NCBI RefSeq assembly: GCF_900115265.1
Contig: NZ_FOVU01000007.1
Span: 248,001 to 312,000 of the forward strand
Source of the DNA: Bradyrhizobium sp. Ghvi
Lineage (GTDB): Bacteria; Pseudomonadota; Alphaproteobacteria; Rhizobiales; Xanthobacteraceae
Length of the DNA stretch: 64,000 nucleotides
Direction of reading: 5' to 3'
The position numbers and the translations under genes were made by a program. Positions within the stretch are counted from its first letter, which is position 1. The number at the start of each line of letters is the position of its first letter. The notes under the pieces were generated by a model. It ran no database searches. It saw only the letters and a list, made by a program, of their open reading frames with translations, and had not been told where the DNA came from. Shown piece by piece: positions 24,666 to 33,048 of this stretch.

Positions 24666-25220
24666 TCACCAGCTCCGCAACGCCGCAAGCACGGCGACGC
24701 CGAACAGCGCGGCCGCACCGAGGATGAAGCCGAACACGAACGGCCACAGGCGCGAGCGGCGCGGCGGCTCTGCGACCTCCACCTTCGGCTCCGATGGCAC
24801 CACCATCGCGTGCTCGCGCTCGATCATGCGGCGGGCGACATAGTCGGTCACGGCGTCCACGATGACACCCGTGTCATGCGATTCGGCGAGCACGATGCGG
24901 CCGAAGCGGGTGTCCTGGACGAAGCGGTACTGCCGCTTGTCGCGTCCCATCATGATGTGAGCGACGACGTCGATCCAGAGCCTCGGCGTGTCGCCCTGGC
25001 TGATGCCGCGATCGAACAGGTCGATCCTGTCCGGCACCTGCGCAAACAATGGATCGAGCGCGTCGTTGAGGATCTCGAGCCGCGCCACCTCGGCGTCCCG
25101 CAAATCGACGACGACGCCGGTCTGATCGGCGGCCTCGATCCGCGCGCGCAACAGCGCGTCCCGCAACCGCACCGGGCGCGGCTGGCTCGGATGGATACCG
25201 CTGGTCTCGGGCTCTGACAT
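24666..25220 (-). CDS. Conserved hypothetical protein with C-terminal membrane anchor
   Basis: A 184-residue protein. The N-terminal part is soluble and charged (RLRDALLRARIEAADQTGVVVDLRDAEVARLEIL), residues about 75-135 are mixed alpha/beta, and one hydrophobic helix near the C-terminus (FVFGFILGAAALFGVAVLAAL) follows a basic segment PPRRSRLW, giving a tail-anchored, N-in topology. GAGG lies 8 nt before the ATG at 25220. I recognise no domain, and the neighbours give no functional clue. It may be a rhizobia-specific envelope-associated protein. Confidence 0.65.
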   Translation of the reverse strand: MSEPETSGIHPSQPRPVRLRDALLRARIEAADQTGVVVDLRDAEVARLEILNDALDPLFAQVPDRIDLFDRGISQGDTPRLWIDVVAHIMMGRDKRQYRFVQDTRFGRIVLAESHDTGVIVDAVTDYVARRMIEREHAMVVPSEPKVEVAEPPRRSRLWPFVFGFILGAAALFGVAVLAALRSW

Positions 25221-25340
25221 TGTCGGCCTCGTCCTCACTTGCCGCCATTAACCTATCAGCAACCATCGCGCCCGCAAAGGCCTCTAGTTCCAGATACTTA
25301 CCGTGCCCACAGGCCATTCACGTGTGCCAAAAACAGACGA

Positions 25341-25366
25341 TCCCACCCGGCTCGCGCCGGATGGGA
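25341..25366 (-). terminator. Intrinsic terminator downstream of DUF4170 and aceA
   Basis: TCCCACCCGG and CCGGATGGGA form a 10-bp stem with one mismatch around a 6-nt loop. Read on the minus strand it is followed by TCGTCTGTTTTT, a T-rich tail, so it fits a terminator for the minus-strand aceA and DUF4170 genes. Confidence 0.65.
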
Positions 25367-25408
25367 CCCTCCGTCCTTGGACGTCTTCTTAACTCATTCA
25401 GGCAGCCG

Positions 25409-25618
25409 TCAGGCCGAGACCCGTGACGGCTCTTCCACGATCGAGAAGCGGACGCCGGCCTTGTGGCGGCTCTCTTCCGACACCTCGCGCCAGCAGTCCT
25501 CGGCTTCCTTGCGGGTCTTGAATGGACCTTTGACCTGAGCCGAGCCTTCGACGAGCTTGTGGAAGTTCATCGAGCCGAACTCGCCGCCGATCACCCAGAA
25601 ATTGCTGCCTTTGGTCAT
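25409..25618 (-). CDS. DUF4170 domain-containing small protein
   Basis: A 69-residue protein beginning FWVIGGEFGSMNF and continuing with GPFKTRKEAEDCWREVSEES, the DUF4170 pattern of alphaproteobacteria. Function is unknown. It starts 23 bp downstream of the aceA stop on the same strand and ends before the terminator hairpin at 25341-25366, so it is probably the second gene of an aceA transcript and may share its carbon-source control. Confidence 0.85.
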   Translation of the reverse strand: MTKGSNFWVIGGEFGSMNFHKLVEGSAQVKGPFKTRKEAEDCWREVSEESRHKAGVRFSIVEEPSRVSA

Positions 25619-25641
25619 TGTCGATCTCCTGTTGCCTGGCG

Positions 25642-27276
25642 TTAGCCGAACTGGTTCATCGTGTTGTGGACGCCGCCCGCCTTGAGAGCAGCCTCGCCTG
25701 CGAAATACTCCTTGTGGTCGTCGCCGATATCGGAGCCGGCCATGTTCTGGTGCTTGGCGCAGGCGATGCCTTGACGGATCTCCTGGCGCTGCACGTTCTT
25801 CACGTAACCGAGCATGCCCTGCTCGCCGAAATATTCCTTGGCGAGATTGTCGGTCGACAGCGCGGCCGTGTGGTAGGTCGGCAGCGTGATCAGGTGGTGG
25901 AAGATGCCGGCGCGCTTGGCCGAATCCGCCTGGAAGGTCCGGATGCGCTCGTCGGCTTCCTTCGCCAGCGGCGTATCGTCGTATTCCGGCTTCATCAGCT
26001 CGGCGCGGTTGTACTTGCTGACATCCTTGCCGGCCTCCTTCATCGCGTCGTAGACCTGCTGACGGAAGTTGATGGTCCAGTTGAACGACGGCGAGTTGTT
26101 GTAGGCGAGCTTGGCGTTCGGGACGACCTCACGGATGCGGTCGACCATCTTGGCGATCTGCTCGATATGCGGCTTCTCGGTCTCGATCCAGAGCAGGTCC
26201 GCGCCGTTCTGCAGCGAGGTGATGCTGTCCAGCACGCAGCGGTCCTCGCCCGTGCCGGGACGGAACTGGTAGAGGTTCGAGGGCAGCCGCTTCGGACGCA
26301 TCATCTTGCCGTTGCGATTGATGATGACATCGCCGTTCCTGGCGTTCTCCGCGGTGATTTCCTCGCAATCGAGGAAGCTGTTGTACTGGTCGCCGATGTC
26401 ACCCGGCTTGTGGCTGACAGCGATCTGCTGCGTCAGGCCTGCGCCGAGGGAGTCGGTGCGGGTGACGATGATTCCATCTTCGACGCCGAGCTCGAGGAAG
26501 GCGTGGCGGCAGGCGCGGATCTTGGCGATGAACACTTCGTGCGGCACGGTGACCTTGCCGTCCTGGTGACCGCACTGCTTCTCGTCCGAGACCTGGTTCT
26601 CGATCTGGAGCGCGCAGGCGCCCGCTTCGATCATCTTCTTGGCGAGCAGATAGGTCGCCTCGGCGTTGCCGAAGCCGGCATCGATGTCGGCGATCACAGG
26701 CACGACGTGGGTCTGGAAGTTGTCGATTTTCGCGATCAGCTCCTTCTCGCGAGCCTTGTCGCCTTCCTTGCGGGCCTTGTCGAGCAGACGGAAGATGTCG
26801 TTGAGCTCGCGGGAGTCCGCCTGACGCAGGAAGGTGTAGAGCTCTTCGATCAGCGCCGGCACCGCGGTCTTCTCGTGCATCGACTGGTCGGGCAGCGGAC
26901 CGAACTCGGAGCGCAACGCCGCGATCATCCAGCCGGACAGGTACAGATAGGTGCGATCGGTCTTGCCGCCGAAATGCTTCTTGACCGAGATCAGCTTCTG
27001 CTGGGCGATGAAGCCGTGCCAGCAGCCCAGCGACTGGGTGTACTTGGTGGGATCCTTGTCATAGGCGGCCATGTCGGCGCGCATCAGCGCCGCGGTGTAG
27101 CGGGCGATGTCCAGGCCCGTCTTGAAACGGTTCTGCAGGCGCATGCGCGCGACCGCTTCGGCCGTCACCCCGTTCCAGGTCGGCTGGGTCTCGAGGAGTG
27201 CTTGGGCCGCCTTGACCTCGTCCTGATACGAAGACGGGCCCTGGAGGGAGCTGATGCCGCGTGGCTGGTAGTTCAT
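25642..27276 (-). CDS. aceA: Isocitrate lyase (large type)
   Basis: A 544-residue isocitrate lyase, which splits isocitrate into glyoxylate and succinate as the first glyoxylate-bypass step for growth on acetate or fatty acids. Visible are DIDAGFG (198-204), the active-site loop KQCGH (233-237), SPSFNW and GLPT-like TLPTYH. The KQCGH variant and the length match the larger pseudomonad/rhizobial subgroup. The ATG at 27276 (MNYQPRG) is chosen; the frame extends to 27420 into the AT-rich regulatory region without a ribosome site. It is divergent from a ScfR-type regulator, which is the known arrangement for short-chain fatty-acid control. Confidence 0.96.
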   Translation of the reverse strand: MNYQPRGISSLQGPSSYQDEVKAAQALLETQPTWNGVTAEAVARMRLQNRFKTGLDIARYTAALMRADMAAYDKDPTKYTQSLGCWHGFIAQQKLISVKKHFGGKTDRTYLYLSGWMIAALRSEFGPLPDQSMHEKTAVPALIEELYTFLRQADSRELNDIFRLLDKARKEGDKAREKELIAKIDNFQTHVVPVIADIDAGFGNAEATYLLAKKMIEAGACALQIENQVSDEKQCGHQDGKVTVPHEVFIAKIRACRHAFLELGVEDGIIVTRTDSLGAGLTQQIAVSHKPGDIGDQYNSFLDCEEITAENARNGDVIINRNGKMMRPKRLPSNLYQFRPGTGEDRCVLDSITSLQNGADLLWIETEKPHIEQIAKMVDRIREVVPNAKLAYNNSPSFNWTINFRQQVYDAMKEAGKDVSKYNRAELMKPEYDDTPLAKEADERIRTFQADSAKRAGIFHHLITLPTYHTAALSTDNLAKEYFGEQGMLGYVKNVQRQEIRQGIACAKHQNMAGSDIGDDHKEYFAGEAALKAGGVHNTMNQFG

Positions 27277-27410
27277 GAGCCTGATCCTTTCGCTGACGAT
27301 GGCGATGGGTTGCCATCGACATTCTTGACACTGCATTGCGAAATGCGTGACCAGAGCTAAACGCGAAAAGAGAAACTTCGTATAGATGCCTTGTTTTTTA
27401 TTGGTGATGT

Positions 27411-27459
27411 CATGTAACATAAAAACATGTAACAGATGTTATTTTGTAAAAAATGTAAA
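27411..27459. promoter_or_regulatory. TGTAA half-site array between aceA and its divergent regulator
   Basis: In an AT-rich segment, CATGTAACA occurs at 27411-27419 and 27426-27434, TAACA-GA-TGTTA forms an inverted repeat at 27430-27441, and TGTAAA occurs at 27445-27450 and 27454-27459. It is 134 bp upstream of aceA and 45 bp upstream of the regulator gene. Binding by the adjacent ScfR-type protein is inferred; its motif is unlike the TTTGCAAA boxes known for PccR. Confidence 0.5.
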
Positions 27460-27504
27460 GTATAGGTCAGATATCCTGTCCTTATACCCACGGAGATCCG
27501 AAGC

Positions 27505-28950
27505 ATGCCCGCAGAGTCCGGGAAAAAGCTGTTCGTCGGGCCGCGCTTCCGCAGAATCCGGCAGCAATTGGGGCTGTCTCAGACCCAGATCGCCGAGGGG
27601 CTCGGGATCTCGCCGAGCTACGTCAATCTGATCGAGCGGAACCAGCGCCCGGTGACGGCGCAGATCCTGCTGCGGCTGGCTGAAACCTACGACCTCGATC
27701 TGCGCGATCTCGCGACCGCCGACGAGGACCGCTTCTTTGCCGAGCTGAACGAGATCTTCTCCGACCCCCTGTTCCGCCAGATCGACGTACCCAAGCAGGA
27801 GCTCCGCGACCTTGCCGAGCTCTGTCCCGGCGTCACCCACGCGCTGCAGCGGCTCTATGCGGCCTATACCGAAGCGCGCCAGGGCGAGACGCTGGCGGCC
27901 GCGCAGATGGCAGACCGGGACGTCGGCACGCGCTACGAGGCTAACCCGGTCGAGCGCGTGCGCGAGCTGATCGAGGCCAACCGCAATTATTTTCCGGAGC
28001 TCGAGCAGGCCGCAGAAGCCTTGCGCGACGAGCTGAACGTGCCCGCCGAAGGGCTCTATGCGGCCCTCGCTGCCCGGTTGCGCGAGAAGCATTCGGTCCA
28101 GACCCGCATCATGCCTGTCGACGTGATGCGCGAGACGCTCCGCCGCTTCGACCGCCACCGCCGCCAGCTCCTGATCTCCGAGCTGGTCGACCCGCCCGGC
28201 CGCGCCTTCCAACTCGCCTTCCAGTTGGGCTTGGGGGAATGCACGCAAGCGCTGGAGACCATCATCGGCCGCGCCGGTCCGCTCGACGATGCACCGCGGC
28301 GGCTGTTTCGCATCACGCTCGGCAACTATTTTGCGGCCGCCGTGATGATGCCCTATCCGGCGTTCCTCGCCGCAGCCGAAGCGCTCAACTACGACATCCA
28401 CGTGCTGGCGCAGCGCTTCAATTCCGGCTTCGAGCAGGTCTGCCATCGCCTCACTACCTTGCAGCGGCCGAACGCGCGCGGCATTCCGTTCTTTCTCCTG
28501 CGCGTCGACAATGCCGGCAACGTCTCGAAACGGTTTTCGTCCGGCACGTTTCCGTTCTCGAAGTTCGGCGGCACGTGTCCGCTCTGGAACGTGCACTCGA
28601 CCTTCGACACGCCGGATCGCCTGCTCAAGCAGGTGATCGAGCTGTCCGACGGCACGCGCTATTTCTCGATCGCGCAGATGGTGCGCCGTCCCGTTGCGCC
28701 GCACCCGCTGCCGCAGCCGCGCTTTGCCATCGGCCTCGGCTGCGAGATCCGTCATGCGGCGCGCCTGACCTACGCCGCCGGCATGGACCTCGAGAAAACG
28801 GAAGGCACGCCGATCGGCGTCAACTGCCGGCTCTGCGAGCGCGAAAACTGCGCCCAGCGCGCCGAGCCGCCGATCACGCGCACGCTGATCTTGGACGAGA
28901 CGACGCGGCGGGTGTCGAGTTTCGCGTTCTCGAATGCAAGGGAGTTGTAG
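27505..28950 (+). CDS. XRE/ScfR-family short-chain fatty acyl regulator
   Basis: A 481-residue regulator. An XRE helix-turn-helix is at about 12-65 (RIRQQLGLSQTQIAEGLGIS), then a long linker, a degraded M78/ImmA-like region around 260-330 (no HExxH metal site) and a C-terminal DUF2083 domain with cysteines (GVNCRLCERENCAQRAEPP). This architecture is that of short-chain fatty acyl-CoA regulators such as RamB and PccR, which govern glyoxylate-bypass or propionyl-CoA genes. Its position divergent to aceA strongly suggests aceA as the target and an acyl-CoA as effector. Confidence 0.9.
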   Translation: MPAESGKKLFVGPRFRRIRQQLGLSQTQIAEGLGISPSYVNLIERNQRPVTAQILLRLAETYDLDLRDLATADEDRFFAELNEIFSDPLFRQIDVPKQELRDLAELCPGVTHALQRLYAAYTEARQGETLAAAQMADRDVGTRYEANPVERVRELIEANRNYFPELEQAAEALRDELNVPAEGLYAALAARLREKHSVQTRIMPVDVMRETLRRFDRHRRQLLISELVDPPGRAFQLAFQLGLGECTQALETIIGRAGPLDDAPRRLFRITLGNYFAAAVMMPYPAFLAAAEALNYDIHVLAQRFNSGFEQVCHRLTTLQRPNARGIPFFLLRVDNAGNVSKRFSSGTFPFSKFGGTCPLWNVHSTFDTPDRLLKQVIELSDGTRYFSIAQMVRRPVAPHPLPQPRFAIGLGCEIRHAARLTYAAGMDLEKTEGTPIGVNCRLCERENCAQRAEPPITRTLILDETTRRVSSFAFSNAREL

Positions 28951-28986
28951 GGGGCGGCGTTTGACGAAAAGCGCACGCTCCACACA

Positions 28987-29097
28987 CAACTGTCATGCCC
29001 CGCGAAGGCGGGGCATCCAGTACGCCGCGGCCCATCGGCTCTATCATTACTGTCACGGCGTACTGGATCGCCCGGTCAAGCCGGGCGATGACAGTTG
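28987..29097. repeat. Nested-palindrome extragenic repeat
   Basis: Outer arms CAACTGTCAT and ATGACAGTTG (28987-28996, 29088-29097) enclose ATCCAGTACGCCG and its exact inverse complement (29015-29027, 29056-29068), plus GCCCCGC/GCGGGGC and CGCCCGG/CCGGGCG hairpins. It sits between the ScfR stop and the minus-strand ABM gene and can fold into a long branched stem. Confidence 0.75.
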
Positions 29098-29122
29098 AGT
29101 GTGAGGCGGGACGACCGTCCAG

Positions 29123-29416
29123 CTACGCCAGCGTATGCACGATCACGGGCCCCGCTGCCGCGCTCGCATGCCCTGCCAGCAGCGGACCCAGATCCTTCTC
29201 GATCCAGGCAATGGCGCGCTTGTTCGCCTCCTCGGCCTGCTCGAACTTGTCGAAGATCGAGATCGCGGTCACCGTGTCGTCGCCGGCATAGACCACGTAA
29301 TAGGCCCTGAAGCCGTCAACGTCGCTGATGATCGGAACGGCGCCGTCCTTGATGCGGCGCGCCAGCTCTTCGGCGCTTCCGCTCTTCGCCTTGGCCTGAC
29401 GGATGGCGGCATACAT
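29123..29416 (-). CDS. ABM (antibiotic biosynthesis monooxygenase)-like small protein
   Basis: A 97-residue alpha/beta protein whose central part FRAYYVVYAGDDTVTAISIFDKFEQAEEANKRAIAW follows the dimeric alpha/beta barrel pattern of the ABM superfamily. Such proteins range from cofactor-free oxygenases to small stress proteins; without the canonical active-site residues I cannot tell which. It is flanked by repeats on both sides. Confidence 0.65.
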   Translation of the reverse strand: MYAAIRQAKAKSGSAEELARRIKDGAVPIISDVDGFRAYYVVYAGDDTVTAISIFDKFEQAEEANKRAIAWIEKDLGPLLAGHASAAAGPVIVHTLA

Positions 29417-29488
29417 GGCATCCTCCCTTCCGGCTGTCTGGATCGGGCTTGCTGCCCTCTGATGAATCTACACCTCCAGGCCCAACCC

Positions 29489-29647
29489 GTCATCCCCGCG
29501 CAATGGCGAAGCCATTGTCGCTGGAGGTGCGAGTGGCGCGATGCGCAAAGCATCGCGCCGGGAGCCTCGAAGGATGAACGGCCACAGATACAGCCGGGCC
29601 GTTCATCCTTCGAGGGCCGCTAAGAAGCGGCCGCCTCAGGATGACGG
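29489..29647. repeat. Composite extragenic repeat with several hairpins
   Basis: Within the 404-bp gap 29417-29820, outer CGTCATCC...GGATGACG arms enclose CAATGGC/GCCATTG, GGCGCGATGC/GCATCGCGCC (29537-29560), CCTCGAAGGATGAACGGC with its inverse complement (29566-29615) and GGCCGCT/AGCGGCC. The rest of the gap (29648-29820) holds only the upstream region of the next gene, with no motif that I can name. Confidence 0.7.
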
Positions 29648-29820
29648 AAAATAGGCTAGCGCTCGCGGCAGCCTTGGTTAACCCGGGCCTAACCGGCTGC
29701 CGCGTTCTGCAACCAGCGATTAAGCACGCCTCAATATCGCGGCCTTAGTCTTGCCGCACTCACTTTTCGCAAACAACGGCAGCCTATCCTGCCGCGAGAA
29801 GTGACATCAGGGGGTTTTAC

Positions 29821-30624
29821 ATGCGCATTGCGTTGCTGCTGACCGCGACCATTGTCGGCGCGCTGTTCGCCACTCCGTCCAAGGCCGGCTCGCTCGACAT
29901 CGCGTCCGCCGATGCGAAGCTGCCGCCCGGCTTCCAGAGCTATCGCGGCTATATGTTCGACTTGTCAGAGGCGTCCGATCGCAAGGATCTCGATAAGCTC
30001 ACCGAGAATCTGAAGCAGCAGATCGACGTCGTCGAAGCCGCCGGTCTCTCGCCGCGCGTGATGCGCTTCTTCCGCACCGTTCCGATCATCGCGAGCGAGC
30101 TGGCCTGCCTCGACGAGGGCGCTGCGACCGCATGCTACGGCCGGGTCACGCCTGACATCCCGCGCACCACGCCGCGCACGCTGACGGTGTGGGACCACGA
30201 CAGGCAGCGCTGGACCAATCCGAACGCGGTCGACCTCGCGGTCGATTCCGGGCTCGGCGTGATCATGGTGCGGCCGGACATGATGCGTTACGAGAAAGAG
30301 GCCGTGCTGCTCCACGAGATGCTGCACGCCTACCACGCGCGGCTGTTGCCGGACGGCTACGCCAACAAGGGCGTGATCAGCTATTACGCCTATGCCAAGT
30401 CCAAGGACCTGCTGCCCAAGGAGGCCTATGCGCTGAAGAATCCCATGGAATTCTTTGCCGTGACCGCCAGCATCTTCCTGGCCGGCAAGAGCGATTACCA
30501 GGATCCCAAGACCCGCGAGGCGCTCAAGGAGAAGATGCCGGACTATTACAAATACCTGGTCGGCGTGTTCGGCTTCGATCCCGATCCGGCAGCCTCGAGC
30601 GGCCCGGTTGCCTCGCTGAAATAA
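29821..30624 (+). CDS. Secreted zincin-like metallopeptidase
   Basis: A 267-residue exported protein. The signal peptide ends SKA-GS near residue 22. The zinc motif HEMLH is at 165-169, followed by E210 in NPMEFFAVTASIFL about 45 residues later, the spacing and context of the lethal-factor-like (M34/ATLF) zincins, where the third ligand is in an EFFA-type helix. Cysteines 100 and 108 region (LACLDEGAATACYG) may form a disulfide. It is followed by a strong terminator, so it is monocistronic. The substrate and any role in the periplasm or outside the cell are unknown. Confidence 0.7.
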   Translation: MRIALLLTATIVGALFATPSKAGSLDIASADAKLPPGFQSYRGYMFDLSEASDRKDLDKLTENLKQQIDVVEAAGLSPRVMRFFRTVPIIASELACLDEGAATACYGRVTPDIPRTTPRTLTVWDHDRQRWTNPNAVDLAVDSGLGVIMVRPDMMRYEKEAVLLHEMLHAYHARLLPDGYANKGVISYYAYAKSKDLLPKEAYALKNPMEFFAVTASIFLAGKSDYQDPKTREALKEKMPDYYKYLVGVFGFDPDPAASSGPVASLK

Positions 30625-30643
30625 GGCCGGAAACAAGTCTCCC

Positions 30644-30678
30644 AAAAAAGCCGCGCAAAATGCGCGGCTTTTCTGTTT
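30644..30678 (+). terminator. Intrinsic terminator after the zincin gene
   Basis: AAAAGCCGCGCA (30646-30657) and its inverse complement TGCGCGGCTTTT (30661-30672) form a perfect 12-bp stem with a 3-nt loop, followed by CTGTTTTG. It is 22 bp past the stop at 30624. Confidence 0.85.
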
Positions 30679-30786
30679 TGTGGAGCGGAAGCTGCGGATG
30701 ACGGCCTTGCAGGAATTGCCAAGGCGGGGGCTGATCTGCATAGTCCCGCCGCATCGAGTGGGACTGTTTCGAAGAGGATGGAAGAC

Positions 30787-31149
30787 ATGGCGGACGCCGA
30801 CCTGGATGTCGTGATCCGGCAACTGGCCAGACAGCTGCATACGGGCCTGATGTCCCGCGCCAAGGAGCGGCGGGATCGTTTCAACGGCCTTGCGGCCAAG
30901 GCCAAGGGCAAGGAGACCGGCACCCGCTTCAAGATGATGGCCAAGGCCACCATGGAGCAGGCCACCGCAGCCGCAAGGCGCCTGCAGATGTCCGCCGACA
31001 ATGTCGCCGACAGCTACGCCCGCGCCATGCGGCTCGCCGCCAGCACGCCCGTCGAGGTGAAGGCGGAGAAGCCGGCAAAGGAAAAGCCTGCCAAGGACAA
31101 GCCGGCGAAGAAGGCTGCGAAGAAGGCGAAAGCCAAGAAGGCGGCCTAA
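30787..31149 (+). CDS. Small protein with histone-H1-like lysine/alanine/proline tail
   Basis: A 120-residue protein. Residues 1-80 form a helical, moderately charged domain (VVIRQLARQLHTGLMSRAKERRD), and the C-terminal third is a repeat of KPAK-type units ending KKAAKKAKAKKAA, like the nucleic-acid-binding tails of bacterial H1-type proteins. The ATG at 30787 was preferred; an ATG at 30778 would abut the GAGG site. It could compact DNA or bind RNA. It is convergent with the TPR gene; only 1 bp separates the stops. Confidence 0.7.
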   Translation: MADADLDVVIRQLARQLHTGLMSRAKERRDRFNGLAAKAKGKETGTRFKMMAKATMEQATAAARRLQMSADNVADSYARAMRLAASTPVEVKAEKPAKEKPAKDKPAKKAAKKAKAKKAA

Positions 31150-31150
31150 C

Positions 31151-31822
31151 TCACCGCTGCGGTGTGGAGACCTCAGTCGGCTCGGCGCGCGTGAGCTCGG
31201 CGAGTTTTGCGCGCGCGGTGTCGTGGACGCGGCCGTCCTTGCCGGGAGGGAGTGCGAGAGCGGCCTCGAAATCAGCGCGGGCGTCGTCGACCTGACCGCG
31301 AGCGAGAAACGCAAGGCCGCGGTCGAGGCGGGCCTGCGCATCCGTGGGGTCGAGGCGGACCGCCGTGCTGTAGCTCAAGATCGCGCGGTCGAGATCGCCC
31401 TTGGCGGCCAGCGCGAGGCCGCGCTCGCGATACGGCATGGCCGGCCTGGGATCGAGCGCGATCGCTTCGTCGTAATCGGCAATCGCAAGATCCAGCTCCC
31501 CGTTCTGACGGTAGGCCTGCGCCCGGTCGCGATAGAGCGAGGCGCGGTTGGGATTGAGGTGGATCGCCTCGTTGAAATCGGCGATCGCCCGGCCGTTGTC
31601 GCCGTGGCGCAATGCGATGCGCCCGCGCCCCTCATAGGCGAAGGCAATCAGGGAGCCGCGAAGCGGCGAGAAGCCGATCACGGCCGAGCAGATGTCGGGC
31701 TCGTCCTCATCGCCGCAATTCACGACCGTGTGCGTGGACAGGCCAATGGCCACGCCCAGGACGATCAACAATGGCACGGCGGCTCTGGTCATCGCGACGG
31801 CGACCGGCGACAGGCCGGCCAC
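31151..31822 (-). CDS. TPR-repeat membrane-anchored protein
   Basis: A 223-residue protein. One hydrophobic N-terminal helix (about 14-32) is followed by at least four tetratricopeptide repeats (about 70-200) with AIADFNEAIHLNPNRASLYRD and AIADYDEAIALDPRPAMPYRER units. The topology suggests a cytoplasmic anchor and a periplasmic TPR scaffold. The GTG at 31822 has AAGGGG 4-5 nt upstream; the ATG at 31792 lacks a site. Partner unknown. Confidence 0.8.
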   Translation of the reverse strand: MAGLSPVAVAMTRAAVPLLIVLGVAIGLSTHTVVNCGDEDEPDICSAVIGFSPLRGSLIAFAYEGRGRIALRHGDNGRAIADFNEAIHLNPNRASLYRDRAQAYRQNGELDLAIADYDEAIALDPRPAMPYRERGLALAAKGDLDRAILSYSTAVRLDPTDAQARLDRGLAFLARGQVDDARADFEAALALPPGKDGRVHDTARAKLAELTRAEPTEVSTPQR

Positions 31823-31927
31823 GCATCCCCTTTCGAAGGAATACTCTCGGTCAGCCTGTTAACACTGACAGAACTGCGCTTCTGTGCGCCAGGTCACAAA
31901 GCCGGACGAAATCCTGATGGTTCCGTG

Positions 31928-32896
31928 TCAGCCCCAAGGACCACGGAAAGGACCACGGGCAGGGCCACGGGACGGATCGCGCGAGGACGAGCGGCCCCAC
32001 GGGCCCTGCGGCGGATAGTTCTCGTTGGCGCCGACGGACGGCGCAGCCCGCGTGCCGAGCTCGGCCGCGAGCTGCTGGAGCGCCGCGATGCGATTCTGCG
32101 TCGAGGGATGGGTTGCGAAGAGATTGTCGACGCCATGGCCCGACAGCGGATTGATGATGAACATATGCGCGGTGGCGGGGTTTCTCTCGGCATCGAAGTT
32201 CGGCACCTGATGCGCTGCATTTTCGATCTTCACCAGCGCCGAAGCCAGCCACATCGGCTGCCCCGCGATGCGCGCACCGAGATTGTCGGCGGCGTATTCG
32301 CGCGTGCGGCTGATCGCCATCTGCACCAGCATCGCGCCGAGCGGAGCGAGGATCATCATCAGGATCGAGCCGACGATGCCGGGGCCGTTGTTGTCGCGGT
32401 TGCCGCCGAAGAACATGCCGAACTGCGCCAGCATCGAAATTGCGCCCGCGATGGTCGCGGTTACGGTCATCAGCAGCGTGTCGTGATTTTTGATGTGTGC
32501 GAGCTCGTGCGCGATGACGCCGGCAAGCTCCTCGCGGCTGAGCTGGTTCATCAGGCCGACGGTGACAGCGACAGCGGCATTCTCGGGATTGCGACCTGTC
32601 GCAAATGCATTCGGCTGTGCCTCGTCCATCAGGAACACGCGCGGCATCGGCAGGCCCGCCCGGCCCGCAAGCTCGGCAACGAGCCCGACCAGCTCCGGCG
32701 CGCTGTGGCGGTCGACTTCATGGGCGCCGTACATCGAGAGCACCGCGCGGTCGGAGTTCCAATAGGTGAAGAGATTGGTCGCGGCAGCAATGACGAGTGC
32801 GATCATGGCGCCGCTGGCGCCGCCGATCAGATAGCCCACCGCCATGAACAGCGCCGTCAGGCCTGCGAGAAGCATTGCGGTACGAAGAGAGTTCAT
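31928..32896 (-). CDS. htpX: Zinc metalloprotease HtpX
   Basis: A 322-residue inner-membrane M48 protease. Four helices are visible, including two near the N-terminus (about 8-25 and 29-46), the catalytic HELAHIKNHD (zinc residues H130 and H134, E131) and SRTREYAADNLGA with the third ligand. It degrades misfolded membrane proteins and is normally stress-induced. The C-terminal tail PWGRSSSRDPSRGPARGPFR is unusually Gly/Pro/Arg-rich, as in other rhizobial HtpX. The ATG at 32896 (MNSLRTA) is standard; the longer frame to 32980 lacks support. Confidence 0.93.
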   Translation of the reverse strand: MNSLRTAMLLAGLTALFMAVGYLIGGASGAMIALVIAAATNLFTYWNSDRAVLSMYGAHEVDRHSAPELVGLVAELAGRAGLPMPRVFLMDEAQPNAFATGRNPENAAVAVTVGLMNQLSREELAGVIAHELAHIKNHDTLLMTVTATIAGAISMLAQFGMFFGGNRDNNGPGIVGSILMMILAPLGAMLVQMAISRTREYAADNLGARIAGQPMWLASALVKIENAAHQVPNFDAERNPATAHMFIINPLSGHGVDNLFATHPSTQNRIAALQQLAAELGTRAAPSVGANENYPPQGPWGRSSSRDPSRGPARGPFRGPWG

Positions 32897-33048
32897 GGCC
32901 GTCTCCAGAGCGGACCACGGCCGCCGATGGCGTCGCAGACCGGCAAACGTCAGGTAGGGATGACCCCGCCCCCGGTGCAAGGTTTCAGGGTGCGTCGCGG
33001 CGCCGCGGCACTTGACCCGGCTTGGAACAGCCGGGCACGATCCAAGCC

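Noticed and set aside
25618..27360. 580-residue plus-strand frame across the aceA region
   Set aside because: It is antisense to the well-conserved isocitrate lyase gene and has the low-complexity composition of a shadow frame.
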